NCBI RefSeq assembly: GCF_000346755.1
Contig: NZ_ANNV01000092.1
Coordinates: forward strand, 1-52,313
Source of the DNA: Pseudomonas sp. CBZ-4
Lineage (GTDB): Bacteria; Pseudomonadota; Gammaproteobacteria; Pseudomonadales; Pseudomonadaceae
DNA length: 52,313 bases
Direction: 5' to 3'
The number at the start of each line of letters is the position of its first letter. Positions within the stretch are counted from its first letter, which is position 1. The notes beneath the pieces are model-generated. The model was given only the letters and a program-made list of their open reading frames with translations. It made no database searches and was not told where the DNA came from. Both the position numbers and the translations under genes were made by a program. This document shows, piece by piece, positions 10,062 through 18,777 of the stretch.

Positions 10062-10360
10062 GTGCGCACCATCCACAAGCCCACACCCGCCAGCGTGGCA
10101 AACGCTGCGCTCGGCAGCATCACGCCAAACCAGGCACGCCAGGCCGTGCGGCAGGCAAAGCACCAGAGCACCGCCAGCAGATAGAACACAAACGAACTCA
10201 TCATCCCGGTGATCACCGCGTCGGCGCGGGAGGTGGGCATCCACAATGCCAGGCAGATGGCGGCCAGGGAGGCCATCAGGTAGCCGCCGACCACAGCCGC
10301 GAGCACCCGTGATGTCACGGCGAGACGGTAAGCGACGGGAAGTGAGGTTTTGCTTTTCAT
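10058..10360 (-). CDS. DUF3649 small membrane protein
   Basis: A protein of 100 residues starting MKSKTSLPVAYRLAVTSRV, with about three transmembrane segments (AAVVGGYLMASLAAICLALW, SSFVFYLLAVLWCFACR, SAAFATLAGVGLWMV). It fits DUF3649, a family that leads operons with PepSY and DUF3325 genes. A TTG at 10390 could extend it by ten residues. I prefer the ATG because the family starts near MKSK. It is the first gene of the minus-strand iron operon, behind a Fur-box match. Confidence 0.8.
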   Translation of the reverse strand: MKSKTSLPVAYRLAVTSRVLAAVVGGYLMASLAAICLALWMPTSRADAVITGMMSSFVFYLLAVLWCFACRTAWRAWFGVMLPSAAFATLAGVGLWMVRT

Positions 10361-10391
10361 GCAGGAGGCGCCAGGTTCATCAGCGCGCAAT

Positions 10392-10410
10392 ATTAATGAT
10401 AAATATTCTC
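10392..10410 (-). promoter_or_regulatory. Candidate Fur box
   Basis: On the minus strand GAGAATATTTATCATTAAT matches 13 of 19 positions of the classical Fur box GATAATGATAATCATTATC. It lies 32 bases upstream of the DUF3649 gene, and iron control of this operon is expected from its gene content. Confidence 0.6.
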
Positions 10411-10504
10411 ATAAGCAAAACAGAACGGATGAAACACCGGCGCTGGCGGATTGCCGAACCGTATCGGGCCGCCTACAATGCGAACAATTCTTGTTCTCTA
10501 AAGC

Positions 10505-11020
10505 ATGCGAAATGCTTATGGAGTGATCGCGTTGCAGCCGTCCAACACCGTCGAAGTTCTGTACAACGACCATCACCACTGGCTCACCGGCTGGTTGCGA
10601 CGCAAGCTCGGCTGCCCGGAAAGCGCTGCCGACCTGGCGCAAGACACCTTCATCCGCGTGCTCACCGCCCGAGAAACCCCAACGCTGATCGAACCCCGCG
10701 CCTTCCTCACCACTGTGGCCAAGCGCGTGCTGTTCAACTTCTACCGCCGCCAGGACCTGGAGCGCGCCTACCTCGACGCCCTCGCGCAGATGCCCGAACA
10801 CGTGGCGCCCTCGGAAGAAGAACGCGCCATCATCCTGCAAACCCTGGTGGAGCTGGACCAATTGCTCGACGGCTTGCCCACCCAGGTCAAACGCGCCTTC
10901 CTGCTGGCCCAGCTCGACGGCCTGACCTACGCGCAAATCGGCGCGGAACTGGGCATCTCCATCGCCACCGTCAAACGCCACCTGAATAAAGCGGCCATGC
11001 GCTGCTACTTTGCCCTATGA
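10505..11020 (+). CDS. fecI: ECF sigma factor of the ferric citrate system
   Basis: Sigma-70 family ECF factor, 171 residues, that would direct RNA polymerase to the fecA promoter when FecR signals ferric dicitrate at the surface. Region 2 is seen in CPESAADLAQDTFIRVL (about residues 36-52). The region 4 helix-turn-helix is GLTYAQIGAELGISIATVKR. The ATG at 10505 has no clear ribosome-binding site. An in-frame TTG at 10532 is preceded by GGAG at eight bases and would remove nine unconserved residues, so it may be the real start. The dyad GAACAATTCTTGTTC at 10482-10496 could bind a regulator. The stop overlaps fecR by ATGA. Confidence 0.93.
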   Translation: MRNAYGVIALQPSNTVEVLYNDHHHWLTGWLRRKLGCPESAADLAQDTFIRVLTARETPTLIEPRAFLTTVAKRVLFNFYRRQDLERAYLDALAQMPEHVAPSEEERAIILQTLVELDQLLDGLPTQVKRAFLLAQLDGLTYAQIGAELGISIATVKRHLNKAAMRCYFAL

Positions 11021-11958
11021 ATTTCTCTGCCCAAGTCGCCGAACAAGCCGTGCATTGGCTGATGGAAATGCAGCAAGGCGCCCTCAACCCGCGCCAGCAC
11101 GCGGCGTGGCAGCACTGGCTGAATGCCCACAGTGAACACCAGCGCGCCTGGGACCATATGCAACGCGTCAACCAGCGCCTGCGCGGCATGCCTTCGCCCC
11201 TGGCCCACGCGGCGTTGAACGCGCCAACCTCCACCAGCCGGCGCCAGGCCCTCAAGCTCCTGCTGATTCTCGGCGCCGGTTCCGCCGCCGCGTGGAGCCT
11301 GCGCCAGCAACATATCCTGCCGCCGCTGACCGCCGATTACCGCAGCCCGGTGGGCCAACGGCGCAAGGTACAACTGGCCGACGGCAGCCAGTTGCACCTC
11401 AACACCGGCAGCGCGGTGGATGTGCATTTCGATGGCCAGCAACGTTTGATCCGTCTGCTCGAAGGCGAAATCCTGCTGACCGGCGTCAAAGGCCCTGCAC
11501 CGCTCAAGGTCTTGACCGGCCAGGGCCTGCTCAGCAGCCAGGCCGCACGCCTGAATGTGCGCCAGTTCAACGACCACACCCAGCTGGCAGTCCTCGACGG
11601 CCACGTTGATGTGATGCCCAACACCTACAGCGGCCTGCCACTGAACGTCGACGCCGCGCAGCAGGTCAACTTCACCCGCAAAGGCTGGGACACCCCACGC
11701 ACCACCGACGCCAACAGCGGCGCCTGGGCCGATGGCATGTTGGTCGCGGCCCACATGCGCCTGGAAGATTTCCTCAACGAGCTGGGCCGTTATCGCCGTG
11801 GCCAGCTCAACTGCGACCCGCAAGTCGCCAACCTGTTGATCTCCGGCAGCTACCCGCTGGACGACAGCGAGCGCATCCTCGACCTGCTCACCGTGAGCCT
11901 GCCGGTCAAGGTGCGGCGTTTTACCCGCTATTGGGTGACCGTCGAGGCCCGCGCCTGA
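11017..11958 (+). CDS. fecR: FecR regulator of the ferric citrate system
   Basis: Transmembrane signal transducer of 313 residues that receives the signal from the FecA N-terminal domain and activates FecI. The cytoplasmic part holds AVHWLMEMQQGALNPRQHAA and WDHMQRVNQRL. A membrane segment lies near residues 77-94 (ALKLLLILGAGSAAAWSL). The periplasmic FecR domain contains GQRRKVQLADGSQLHLNTGS, and the C-terminal part contains RLEDFLNELGRYRRGQLNCD. It is translationally coupled to fecI. It belongs to the same family as the 6598-7575 protein but is clearly diverged. Confidence 0.94.
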   Translation: MNFSAQVAEQAVHWLMEMQQGALNPRQHAAWQHWLNAHSEHQRAWDHMQRVNQRLRGMPSPLAHAALNAPTSTSRRQALKLLLILGAGSAAAWSLRQQHILPPLTADYRSPVGQRRKVQLADGSQLHLNTGSAVDVHFDGQQRLIRLLEGEILLTGVKGPAPLKVLTGQGLLSSQAARLNVRQFNDHTQLAVLDGHVDVMPNTYSGLPLNVDAAQQVNFTRKGWDTPRTTDANSGAWADGMLVAAHMRLEDFLNELGRYRRGQLNCDPQVANLLISGSYPLDDSERILDLLTVSLPVKVRRFTRYWVTVEARA

Positions 11959-12004
11959 CATTATTTTCAAACCTTGTGAGCCGTTTTCCACACCTCGCGT
12001 GACA

Positions 12005-12036
12005 GAGAAGGAAAGCCACCTTGATCCTTCCTTCTC
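12005..12036 (+). promoter_or_regulatory. Perfect 9-bp inverted repeat before fecA
   Basis: GAGAAGGAA (12005-12013) and TTCCTTCTC (12028-12036) can form a hairpin with a 14-base loop that ends at the fecA ribosome-binding region (CAGGA). It may be part of the FecI-dependent promoter, whose known elements are GGAAAT and TCCTTT, or an mRNA structure that controls translation. The role is inferred. Confidence 0.5.
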
Positions 12037-12048
12037 AGGACGCTCTTC

Positions 12049-14385
12049 ATGCCCCAGCAACCGACGCTTCTTGCCCGCTCCCTGCGCCAACTCCTACTCG
12101 GCGCCAGCTTGAGTCTTACCGTGCTGCCTGCGGTGATGGCGGCTGACGCCAAGCCCTATCACATCGCACCGACCTCGCTGGAAACCGCCCTGAACCAGTT
12201 CGGCCGCGAAGCCGGTGTGTTGATTTCCTTTGGTTCAGAAGTTACCGCTGGCATGCAGAGCCGTGGCCTGTCCGGCAACTACAGCGCCGCCGAAGGCCTG
12301 CAGAAACTCCTGGAAGGCACCGGCCTGCAAGCCCGCGCCGAAGGCGACAATGCCTACAGCCTGCAGTCGGCCAATGCGCCGACAACCATCGAGCTGGGCA
12401 CCTCCAGCGTGGTCGGCGACTGGCTTGGCGATGCCGCACAAACCAACGTCTTCGAACACCCCGGCGCCCGTGACGTGATCCGCCGCGAAGAATTCGAACG
12501 CCAGGGCGCCACCCAGGCCCGCGACGTGCTCAACCGCATCCCCGGCGTCAACGCCCCGGAAAACAACGGCACCGGCAGCCACGACATGGCGCTGAACTTC
12601 GGCATTCGCGGCCTCAACCCACGCCTGGCGTCACGTTCCACGGTGCTGATGGACGGCATCCCGGTGCCCTTCGCGCCGTATGGCCAGCCGCAGCTGTCGT
12701 TCGCACCGATCAGCATGGGCAACATGGACGCGGTGGACGTGGTCCGCGGCGGCGGCGCCGTGCGCTACGGCCCGCAGAACGTCGGCGGCGTGGTCAACTT
12801 CGTGACCCGCGCGATCCCGGACGCGCCCACGGTCAAAGGCGGTTTCCAGACCGAAACCAGCCCGTCCTCCAGCCATGACGGCTTCAAGACCACTGCCAAC
12901 CTGCTGGCCGGCGGCACCGCCGACAACGGCCTGGGCGGCGCGATCCTGTACTCCGGCACCCGAGGTGGCGACTGGCGCGAAAACAGCAACACGCGCATCG
13001 ACGACCTGATCCTCAAGGGCAACTACCAGCTGGACGAGGCCAACAGCTTCAACGCCATGGCGCAGTACTACGAAGGCCAGGCGGATATGCCCGGTGGTTT
13101 GAACGTCAAGGACTACAAGGCTGATCCGTATCAGTCCACCCGGCCCTACGACAAATTCTGGGGCCGCCGTACGATGTTCAACGCCGGCTACCGCTACCAG
13201 GAAGACCGCCGCGAATTCACCGTGAACACCTTCTTCACCACCACCCTGCGCAACGGCTACCTGGACCAGACCCGCTTCCTGTCCCTGTCGCCCCGCGAAT
13301 ACTGGGTGCGCGGCCTGGAAAGCCGTTTTGCCCAGGGCTTCGACCTCGGCAACACCAGCCACGAAGTCGGCGTGGGCTATCGCTATATCAACGAAGCCGG
13401 CCACGAATTGCGCTACACCACGCCGATCTCGGCCAACCAGCAAATGCCCACCACCAACAGCAAGAACGACCGCGACACCCGTGGCAGCACCGAAGCCAAT
13501 GCGTTCTTCATCGACGACCGCATTGATATCGGCCAATGGACCATCACCCCGGGCGTGCGCTACGAGATGATCAAGTCCGAGCAGACCGACCATATCAACA
13601 ACCTCAACTACAAAGGCAACTACAACACCGCGTTGCCGGCGTTGAACGTGCTCTACCACCTCACCGACAGCTGGAACCTCTACGCCAACACCGAAGGTTC
13701 GTTCGGCAGCGTGCAGTACAGCCAGATGGCCAAGCGCGTGCCCAAAGGCCAAGTCAAACCGGAAAAAGCGCGCACCTGGGAAGTCGGCACTCGCTACGAC
13801 GACGGCGCCTTGCGTGCCGAAATCGGCGCGTTCCTGATCAACTTCGACAACCAGTACGAAAGCAACCAGACCGACGACTCGGTGATCGCCCGGGGTGAAA
13901 CCCGCCACCAGGGCATCGAGAGCAGCATCAACTATGCCCTCGACGGTTTGAGCCCGGCCCTCGCCGGTTTTGATGTGTACGCCAGCTATGCCTACGTCGA
14001 CGCGACCATCCGCGAAGACGGCCCGAACAAAGGCAACCGCGTGCCCTTCTCGTCCAAGCACAAAGGCACCCTCGGCGTGGGTTACACCGAAGGGCCGTGG
14101 AAACTCAACGTGGACAGCAGCTACCAGAGCAGCCAGTTCGCCGATAACGCCAATACCGAGCAGGAAAATGCTGACGGCAACACCGGACGCATCCCTGGCT
14201 ACATGCTGTTCAGCAGCCGTGCGGCGTACGACTTTGGCCCGCAGCTGTCGGATTTGAACGTCGCGGTGGGTGTGAAAAACATCTTCAACAAGCAGTACTT
14301 CACCCGCTCGTTCGACGACAACAACAAGGGCAAGTACGTCGGCGAGCCGCGCACGGTGTACGTGCAAACCTCCATCGCGTTCTAA
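12049..14385 (+). CDS. fecA: TonB-dependent ferric dicitrate receptor
   Basis: Outer-membrane receptor of 778 residues that imports ferric citrate and signals through FecR. A signal peptide ends near VLPAVMAADA (about residue 30). A secretin/TonB N-terminal signalling domain follows (YHIAPTSLETALNQFGREAG to NAYSLQSAN, about 34-108). The plug has ARDVLNRIPGVNAPENNGTG, the near-invariant FecA stretch FGIRGLNPRLASRSTVLMDG and RYGPQNVGGVVNFVTRAI. A 22-strand barrel ends in the aromatic tail QTSIAF. The plug sequence is so close to E. coli FecA that the citrate assignment is strong. Its synteny with fecI and fecR supports the call. Confidence 0.97.
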   Translation: MPQQPTLLARSLRQLLLGASLSLTVLPAVMAADAKPYHIAPTSLETALNQFGREAGVLISFGSEVTAGMQSRGLSGNYSAAEGLQKLLEGTGLQARAEGDNAYSLQSANAPTTIELGTSSVVGDWLGDAAQTNVFEHPGARDVIRREEFERQGATQARDVLNRIPGVNAPENNGTGSHDMALNFGIRGLNPRLASRSTVLMDGIPVPFAPYGQPQLSFAPISMGNMDAVDVVRGGGAVRYGPQNVGGVVNFVTRAIPDAPTVKGGFQTETSPSSSHDGFKTTANLLAGGTADNGLGGAILYSGTRGGDWRENSNTRIDDLILKGNYQLDEANSFNAMAQYYEGQADMPGGLNVKDYKADPYQSTRPYDKFWGRRTMFNAGYRYQEDRREFTVNTFFTTTLRNGYLDQTRFLSLSPREYWVRGLESRFAQGFDLGNTSHEVGVGYRYINEAGHELRYTTPISANQQMPTTNSKNDRDTRGSTEANAFFIDDRIDIGQWTITPGVRYEMIKSEQTDHINNLNYKGNYNTALPALNVLYHLTDSWNLYANTEGSFGSVQYSQMAKRVPKGQVKPEKARTWEVGTRYDDGALRAEIGAFLINFDNQYESNQTDDSVIARGETRHQGIESSINYALDGLSPALAGFDVYASYAYVDATIREDGPNKGNRVPFSSKHKGTLGVGYTEGPWKLNVDSSYQSSQFADNANTEQENADGNTGRIPGYMLFSSRAAYDFGPQLSDLNVAVGVKNIFNKQYFTRSFDDNNKGKYVGEPRTVYVQTSIAF

Positions 14386-14417
14386 CCACATAAACCCCTG
14401 TGGCAGGGGCGCTTGTC

Positions 14418-14520
14418 GTGGCGAGGGAGCTTGCTCCCGCTGGACTGCGCAGCAGTCCCATTCGATCAAACAACGAGTGGGGCCGCTTCGCGACCCAGCA
14501 GGAGCAAGCTCCGTCGCCAC
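14418..14520. repeat. REP/BIME inverted pair
   Basis: Same class as 4248-4338: GTGGCGAGGGAGCTTGCTCC at 14418, with the complementary arm ending GTCGCCAC at 14520 (one base differs, CCGTCGCC for CCCTCGCC). It separates the convergent fecA and LysR genes. Confidence 0.88.
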
Positions 14521-14521
14521 A

Positions 14522-15394
14522 TTAGCTGCCCGCCAGGCAACTGGGGGTCGCGGCGACCAGTGCGTCAATGGCGCAACGGGTCTTGGCCGGCATGTGCGGT
14601 GCGGTTGGCCAAATCACGTGGATCGGCGAAGGCTGTTCACGGTAGCCCGGCAGCACCGCTTCCAGTTGCCCGCGCAGGACGTAATGGGCAATCAACCAAC
14701 TCGGCAACCAGGCCAGGCCAACGCCCGCGATGGCGGCATCAGCCACGGCCTGGAGGTCGTCCAGTACCAGCGGTGCTATCAGCCGTGAGCGATGCGGGGT
14801 GTTGGTTCTGTAGGCAATCTCCCGACGGCCTGCCAGATCATCGATGGATTCGATTTTCCCCACACGTTGCAGGTACGCCGGCGATGCGGCGAGGCCCACG
14901 GCTTGCTCCCCCAGGCGGCGGGCGCTGAGTCGATCAGTGTCGGGCAACGGGCCGATACGCACGGCAACGTCGAAGCCTTCCTGCGTCAAGTCGATCATAC
15001 GGTCAGAGAAGCACACCTCGATCTCCAGTTCCGCATAACGATCCAGCAAGCTCCATAACGCAGGCGCCGCATAGTGATGCCCGAATGCCAGCGGCACGCT
15101 TGCCCTCAACCGCCCACGTGGTTGCTGCCGCCCGCTTTCCAGCACCGATTCGGCCGCCTCCAATTCCGCCAAGGCGCGTAGGCAATGCTCGTAATACGCC
15201 TGCCCGTCTTCTGTCAGATGCTGACGACGGGTCGAACGCTGCAACAAGCGGGTACCCAACCGCGCCTCCAGGCGTGCCAAGCCTTTGCCCACCGCCGAAC
15301 GGGTGAGGTTCAGGCGCTCGGCGGCTTCCGTCAGGTTGCCGCTTTCCACCACTTGCAGAAACAGTTCAACGCCATCAAAACGTGGGGTGGCCAT
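14522..15394 (-). CDS. LysR-family transcriptional regulator
   Basis: Regulator of 290 residues. The N-terminal winged helix-turn-helix is GNLTEAAERLNLTRSAVGKGLARLE (about residues 17-41, read in part). The substrate-binding domain follows from about residue 90 (RGRLRASVPLAFG). The start at 15394 gives MATPRFDGVELFLQVV, the normal LysR N-terminus. An upstream in-frame ATG at 15457 would add 21 residues through the promoter. It is divergent from the MFS transporter at 15501 with about 106 bases between them, the classical layout for a LysR gene and its target. Confidence 0.93.
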   Translation of the reverse strand: MATPRFDGVELFLQVVESGNLTEAAERLNLTRSAVGKGLARLEARLGTRLLQRSTRRQHLTEDGQAYYEHCLRALAELEAAESVLESGRQQPRGRLRASVPLAFGHHYAAPALWSLLDRYAELEIEVCFSDRMIDLTQEGFDVAVRIGPLPDTDRLSARRLGEQAVGLAASPAYLQRVGKIESIDDLAGRREIAYRTNTPHRSRLIAPLVLDDLQAVADAAIAGVGLAWLPSWLIAHYVLRGQLEAVLPGYREQPSPIHVIWPTAPHMPAKTRCAIDALVAATPSCLAGS

Positions 15395-15500
15395 GATGTA
15401 ATTGTCGCCCTTGATTCCCTTATCAACGGAAAACTTATCACGAATAAAGAAATACATTCCCCTGAAAATAGCCCGACTTCACTATGACCAGGAGAATCCC
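15395..15500. promoter_or_regulatory. Divergent promoter region LysR/MFS
   Basis: An AT-rich spacer of 106 bases between two divergent genes, expected to hold both promoters and the LysR operator. AGGAG at 15490-15494 is the ribosome-binding site of the MFS gene. Confidence 0.5.
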
Positions 15501-17015
15501 ATGCCACCCGCAACCACGTTATCCGCCGCCAGCCCGCCACGCGCCGCCAGAGACCGCCTTGCCCTCACTGCCGTATGCCTGGTGGCCCTGATGTTCGGCC
15601 TGGAAATCTCCAGCGTGCCGGTCATCCTGCCCACCCTGGAACAGCAACTGGGCAGCGGTTTCCAGGACGCTCAATGGATCATGAACGCCTACACCCTGGC
15701 CTGCACCAGCGTACTGATGGCGGCGGGCACCTTGGCGGATCGCTTTGGCCGGCGGCGCATGCTGGTGCTATGCCTGTGGTTGTTTGCCCTGGCCTCGCTG
15801 GCTTGTGGCTTGGCCAACGATGCTTCCACGCTGATCGCGGCACGTTTCGTACAAGGCATCGGCGCTGGGGCGATGATGATCTGTCAGTTCGCGATTCTGT
15901 CGCACCAGTTCCGCGAACCGGCGGCACGCGCACGCGCCTTTGCGGTGTGGGGGGTGATCGCGGGCGTGGGGCTGGGCTTCGGGCCGATGGTCGGCGCGTT
16001 GATCCTGGCGGTGGCGGACTGGCGTTGGGTGTTTCTCGTGCATGTACCACTGACACTTCTGACATTGGGGCTGCTGCACATCAGCGTGCAGGAATCCCGC
16101 GACCCAGCAGGACATCGCCTCGACATCGCTGGCATGCTGACCTTGACGCTGTCGGTGTTTTCGCTGGTGTACTTCATCACCCAAGGCAGTGAACACGGCT
16201 TTGGTACACCAGCGATGCTGGGTTGGGCGGCCTTGTCGTTGATCGGCCTGGTGCTGTTCGTGTTTATCGAGAAGCGCAGCACGCACCCGATGTTTGATTT
16301 CTCGGTGTTTCGCATCCGGCGTTTCAACGGCGCCCTGATGGGTTCCATCGGCATGAACTTCAGCTTCTGGCCGTTCATGATCTACCTGCCGCTCTACTTC
16401 CAGGCCGGCCTGGGCTACGACACCCTGACCACCGGCGTCGCCCTGCTGGCCTACACCTTGCCGACTTTGCTGGTGCCGCCACTGGCCGAACGCCTGGCCC
16501 TGCGCTATGGCGCCGAACGCATCATTCCCCTGGGGCTGGGCTTGATGGGTGTGGGGTTCCTGAGCATGGCCGCCGTCAACACTGCGGCGCAGCCGAGCAT
16601 CGCAATGGTGCTGGTCAGCTGCGCCGCAGCCGGCGTGGGCCTGGCGCTGACCAACTCGCCGACCACCAACACCACCACCGGCTCGGTCTCGGCCGACCGC
16701 GCAGGCATGGCGTCGGGCATCGACCTCAGCGCGCGGCTGATCACCCTGGCGCTCAATATCGCGTTGATGGGGTTGGTGCTGTTACTGGGGATCAGCTATC
16801 AACTGGCCACTATCTTGCCCGCAAGCACGGCATTGGATTGGCCAGCCATCAGCCAGGACATCGCGGCGGGCAAGCTGACGGCGTCCATGGGGCTGTCGTT
16901 CGCCGACGCCCAGGCCGCACTGCGTCACGGCGCAGGTTGGGCGATGCTGTTCGCGGGGGGTGGCGCAGTCGGGTTGGCGCTGTTGAGCAGGTACTTCTTC
17001 CGACGGAACCCCTAA
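15501..17015 (+). CDS. MFS drug-type transporter (DHA2/EmrB-QacA family)
   Basis: Proton-driven export protein of 504 residues with about 14 hydrophobic segments. The loop 2-3 motif A appears as GTLADRFGRRRMLV (about residues 74-87), and motif C-like sequence as GVIAGVGLGFGPMVGALI. The start at 15501 follows AGGAG by six bases and gives MPPATTLSAASPP. The open frame upstream to 15402 is not needed. It probably exports a small organic compound under control of the divergent LysR protein, but the substrate cannot be told. Confidence 0.92.
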   Translation: MPPATTLSAASPPRAARDRLALTAVCLVALMFGLEISSVPVILPTLEQQLGSGFQDAQWIMNAYTLACTSVLMAAGTLADRFGRRRMLVLCLWLFALASLACGLANDASTLIAARFVQGIGAGAMMICQFAILSHQFREPAARARAFAVWGVIAGVGLGFGPMVGALILAVADWRWVFLVHVPLTLLTLGLLHISVQESRDPAGHRLDIAGMLTLTLSVFSLVYFITQGSEHGFGTPAMLGWAALSLIGLVLFVFIEKRSTHPMFDFSVFRIRRFNGALMGSIGMNFSFWPFMIYLPLYFQAGLGYDTLTTGVALLAYTLPTLLVPPLAERLALRYGAERIIPLGLGLMGVGFLSMAAVNTAAQPSIAMVLVSCAAAGVGLALTNSPTTNTTTGSVSADRAGMASGIDLSARLITLALNIALMGLVLLLGISYQLATILPASTALDWPAISQDIAAGKLTASMGLSFADAQAALRHGAGWAMLFAGGGAVGLALLSRYFFRRNP

Positions 17016-17021
17016 ACGCAA

Positions 17022-17048
17022 ACGGGCCTGCAAATGCAGGCCCGTCTT
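17022..17048 (+). terminator. Terminator between convergent MFS and HPF-like genes
   Basis: ACGGGCCTGC-AAAT-GCAGGCCCGT is a perfect 10-bp stem just after the MFS stop, followed by CTTC. Its T-tract is short, but its position between convergent genes supports the call. Confidence 0.75.
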
Positions 17049-17068
17049 CAGTGGGGTTGAAAAAACTG

Positions 17069-17479
17069 TCAGCTATTGAGTGCAGCGTTTTCGTTTTCCA
17101 GGAATTCCTCTTCAAGCGCGTCATCATTCACGCTTTTGGCTGGCTGGGGTTTCGCGGCAGCGCGAGGCTTGCCTTGCAGTTTGCCAAACAGATGCTCCAG
17201 CGCATGGTCCAGCTTGGTCGCCGCACCGTCGATCGCCTGTTCCAGGGTATCGGCCTTGTGCAGTACCGAGAGCGGCTGATGGCCTTTTGGCCGTGCTTCC
17301 AGGCGGCAGCTCAAATCGTGGGGGCCGGGCTTGTCGCCGTTCTCATCCCGCAGGTAGACCTCAACGCGGGTCAGGTCCTCTTCGTAACGTTCGAGCGTGC
17401 TTTCAATGGTAGTACGTACCCACTCCTCCAGTCGGATGCTGCTTTCAATATGGTTATCGCTATTGACTTGGATTTGCAT
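17069..17479 (-). CDS. HPF/RaiA-family ribosome-associated protein
   Basis: Protein of 136 residues with the S30AE/HPF pattern: MQIQVNSDNHIESSIRLEEW, a central RVEVYLRDENGDKPGPHDLS and RLEARPKGHQPLSVLHKADT. A helical region TLEQAIDGAATKLDHALEHL comes next. The tail after residue 105 is low-complexity and acidic, without the long dimerisation domain of long-form HPF. Such proteins bind the 30S subunit during stress or stationary phase. The 212-base region after it up to 17691 holds its promoter and no gene. Confidence 0.85.
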   Translation of the reverse strand: MQIQVNSDNHIESSIRLEEWVRTTIESTLERYEEDLTRVEVYLRDENGDKPGPHDLSCRLEARPKGHQPLSVLHKADTLEQAIDGAATKLDHALEHLFGKLQGKPRAAAKPQPAKSVNDDALEEEFLENENAALNS

Positions 17480-17691
17480 AGTTTTTCCCTTATTTCAGCT
17501 AGCTCGCGAGAGGTCACAACTGCAACACCGATGCGGTGAAACCATGACCTCTTGACTACACAATTGAGCAGTCAGCCGAACAATTCAACCCCTTTTCAAA
17601 GATAAATCCCACATTACAAATTAACCCTGACTACGATCAAAAACGCTGTTAGGGTGGGGAGTTAGTTACAACTTCCTACGCCCAGCAATCC

Positions 17692-18639
17692 TCACAATTG
17701 CCCGTCGCCCAACGGGTGCAAGCCGCGAAAAATCGCCGCCTCCTCCACCAGCCAATCATGCACCGCACGCACGCCCGGGTGGCTCAGCGCGCCTGGCGCA
17801 TACAGCAGCACATAGCGTTTATGGTTGGGCACGGCCAGGCCGAACGGCACGATCAAGGTGCCACGTTCCAGTTCGTCGTTGAGCAAGGTGCGTCGCGCAA
17901 TGGCCACGCCCATGCCGGCGATGGCGGCTTCGATGGTCAGGTGGTTGCGGTTGAAGGTGTGCCCACGGCGCACGTCGGCTTCGTGATAACCGATGGCATT
18001 CAGGTAGAACTCCCACTCCGCATATTCATAACTCCCACGCCAGGCGGTGATGTCGTGTAGCAGGGGAAAGTGCGCCAGATCCGCCGGCCCATGCAGCGGC
18101 GGCCGTCCACGCAACAGGCTCGGCGCACACACCGGGAAAATCTGCTCGTCCAACAGGGCTGTGGATAACAGGCCGGGGTAGCTGCCGTCGTTCAAGTCGA
18201 TGGCCAGGTCGAAGTCGCCCTCGTGCAGGGCGATGCTGCTGTCTTCGGCGACCATGCGCAGTTGAATGTCCGGGAAACGTTGCTGCAAACGCGGTAAACG
18301 CGGGGTCAACCATTTGCCCAGGAACGATGGGATCGAGCGCAGGCGCAAGGTGCCGCTGATCATCCCCGCGTCCAGCCGCTGCAACTCGGCATCGATGCTG
18401 CCGTAGGCCTCCCCCACCGTCGCCGCCAGCCGCTGCCCTTCGGCGCTGAGCTCCACCCCCCGTGCGCGGCGATGGAACAAGCGAAACCCCAGGCGCTCCT
18501 CCAACTGGCGAATCTGCTGGCTTACCGCCCCCGGCGTGATGTGCAGTTCTTCGGCGCAGCGGGTGAACGACAAATGCCGCGCAGCACAGGAGAAAACGTG
18601 CAACCAGACGTAGGTCTGGCCATGGAGGGGACGGGTCAT
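17692..18639 (-). CDS. LysR-family regulator next to the serine module (GcvA/DsdC type)
   Basis: Regulator of 315 residues. The DNA-binding domain contains RHLSFTRCAEELHITPGAVS and QQIRQLEERLGFRLFHR (about residues 21-57), the pattern of the GcvA/DsdC subgroup. The effector domain follows from about residue 95 (SGTLRLRSIPSFLGKW). It is transcribed divergently from sdaA with 138 bases between them, so control of serine catabolism is the natural inference. That effector is not proven by sequence. Confidence 0.9.
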   Translation of the reverse strand: MTRPLHGQTYVWLHVFSCAARHLSFTRCAEELHITPGAVSQQIRQLEERLGFRLFHRRARGVELSAEGQRLAATVGEAYGSIDAELQRLDAGMISGTLRLRSIPSFLGKWLTPRLPRLQQRFPDIQLRMVAEDSSIALHEGDFDLAIDLNDGSYPGLLSTALLDEQIFPVCAPSLLRGRPPLHGPADLAHFPLLHDITAWRGSYEYAEWEFYLNAIGYHEADVRRGHTFNRNHLTIEAAIAGMGVAIARRTLLNDELERGTLIVPFGLAVPNHKRYVLLYAPGALSHPGVRAVHDWLVEEAAIFRGLHPLGDGQL

Positions 18640-18777
18640 AAGGGTTTAGTCCTGCTAAAGGGTGTCTTAGGATAATTCGTTGGTCAGTGCCGATCCAGAG
18701 GCTCAGTATCGCGCCAATTGCGCTCGTCCTACAAAACATGGCAGCGATTCCTACTCCATTGCTTGTAAGGCTTTAGC
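18640..18777. promoter_or_regulatory. Divergent promoter region LysR/sdaA
   Basis: A spacer of 138 bases between the regulator and sdaA. No operator was identified by eye. Confidence 0.4.
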
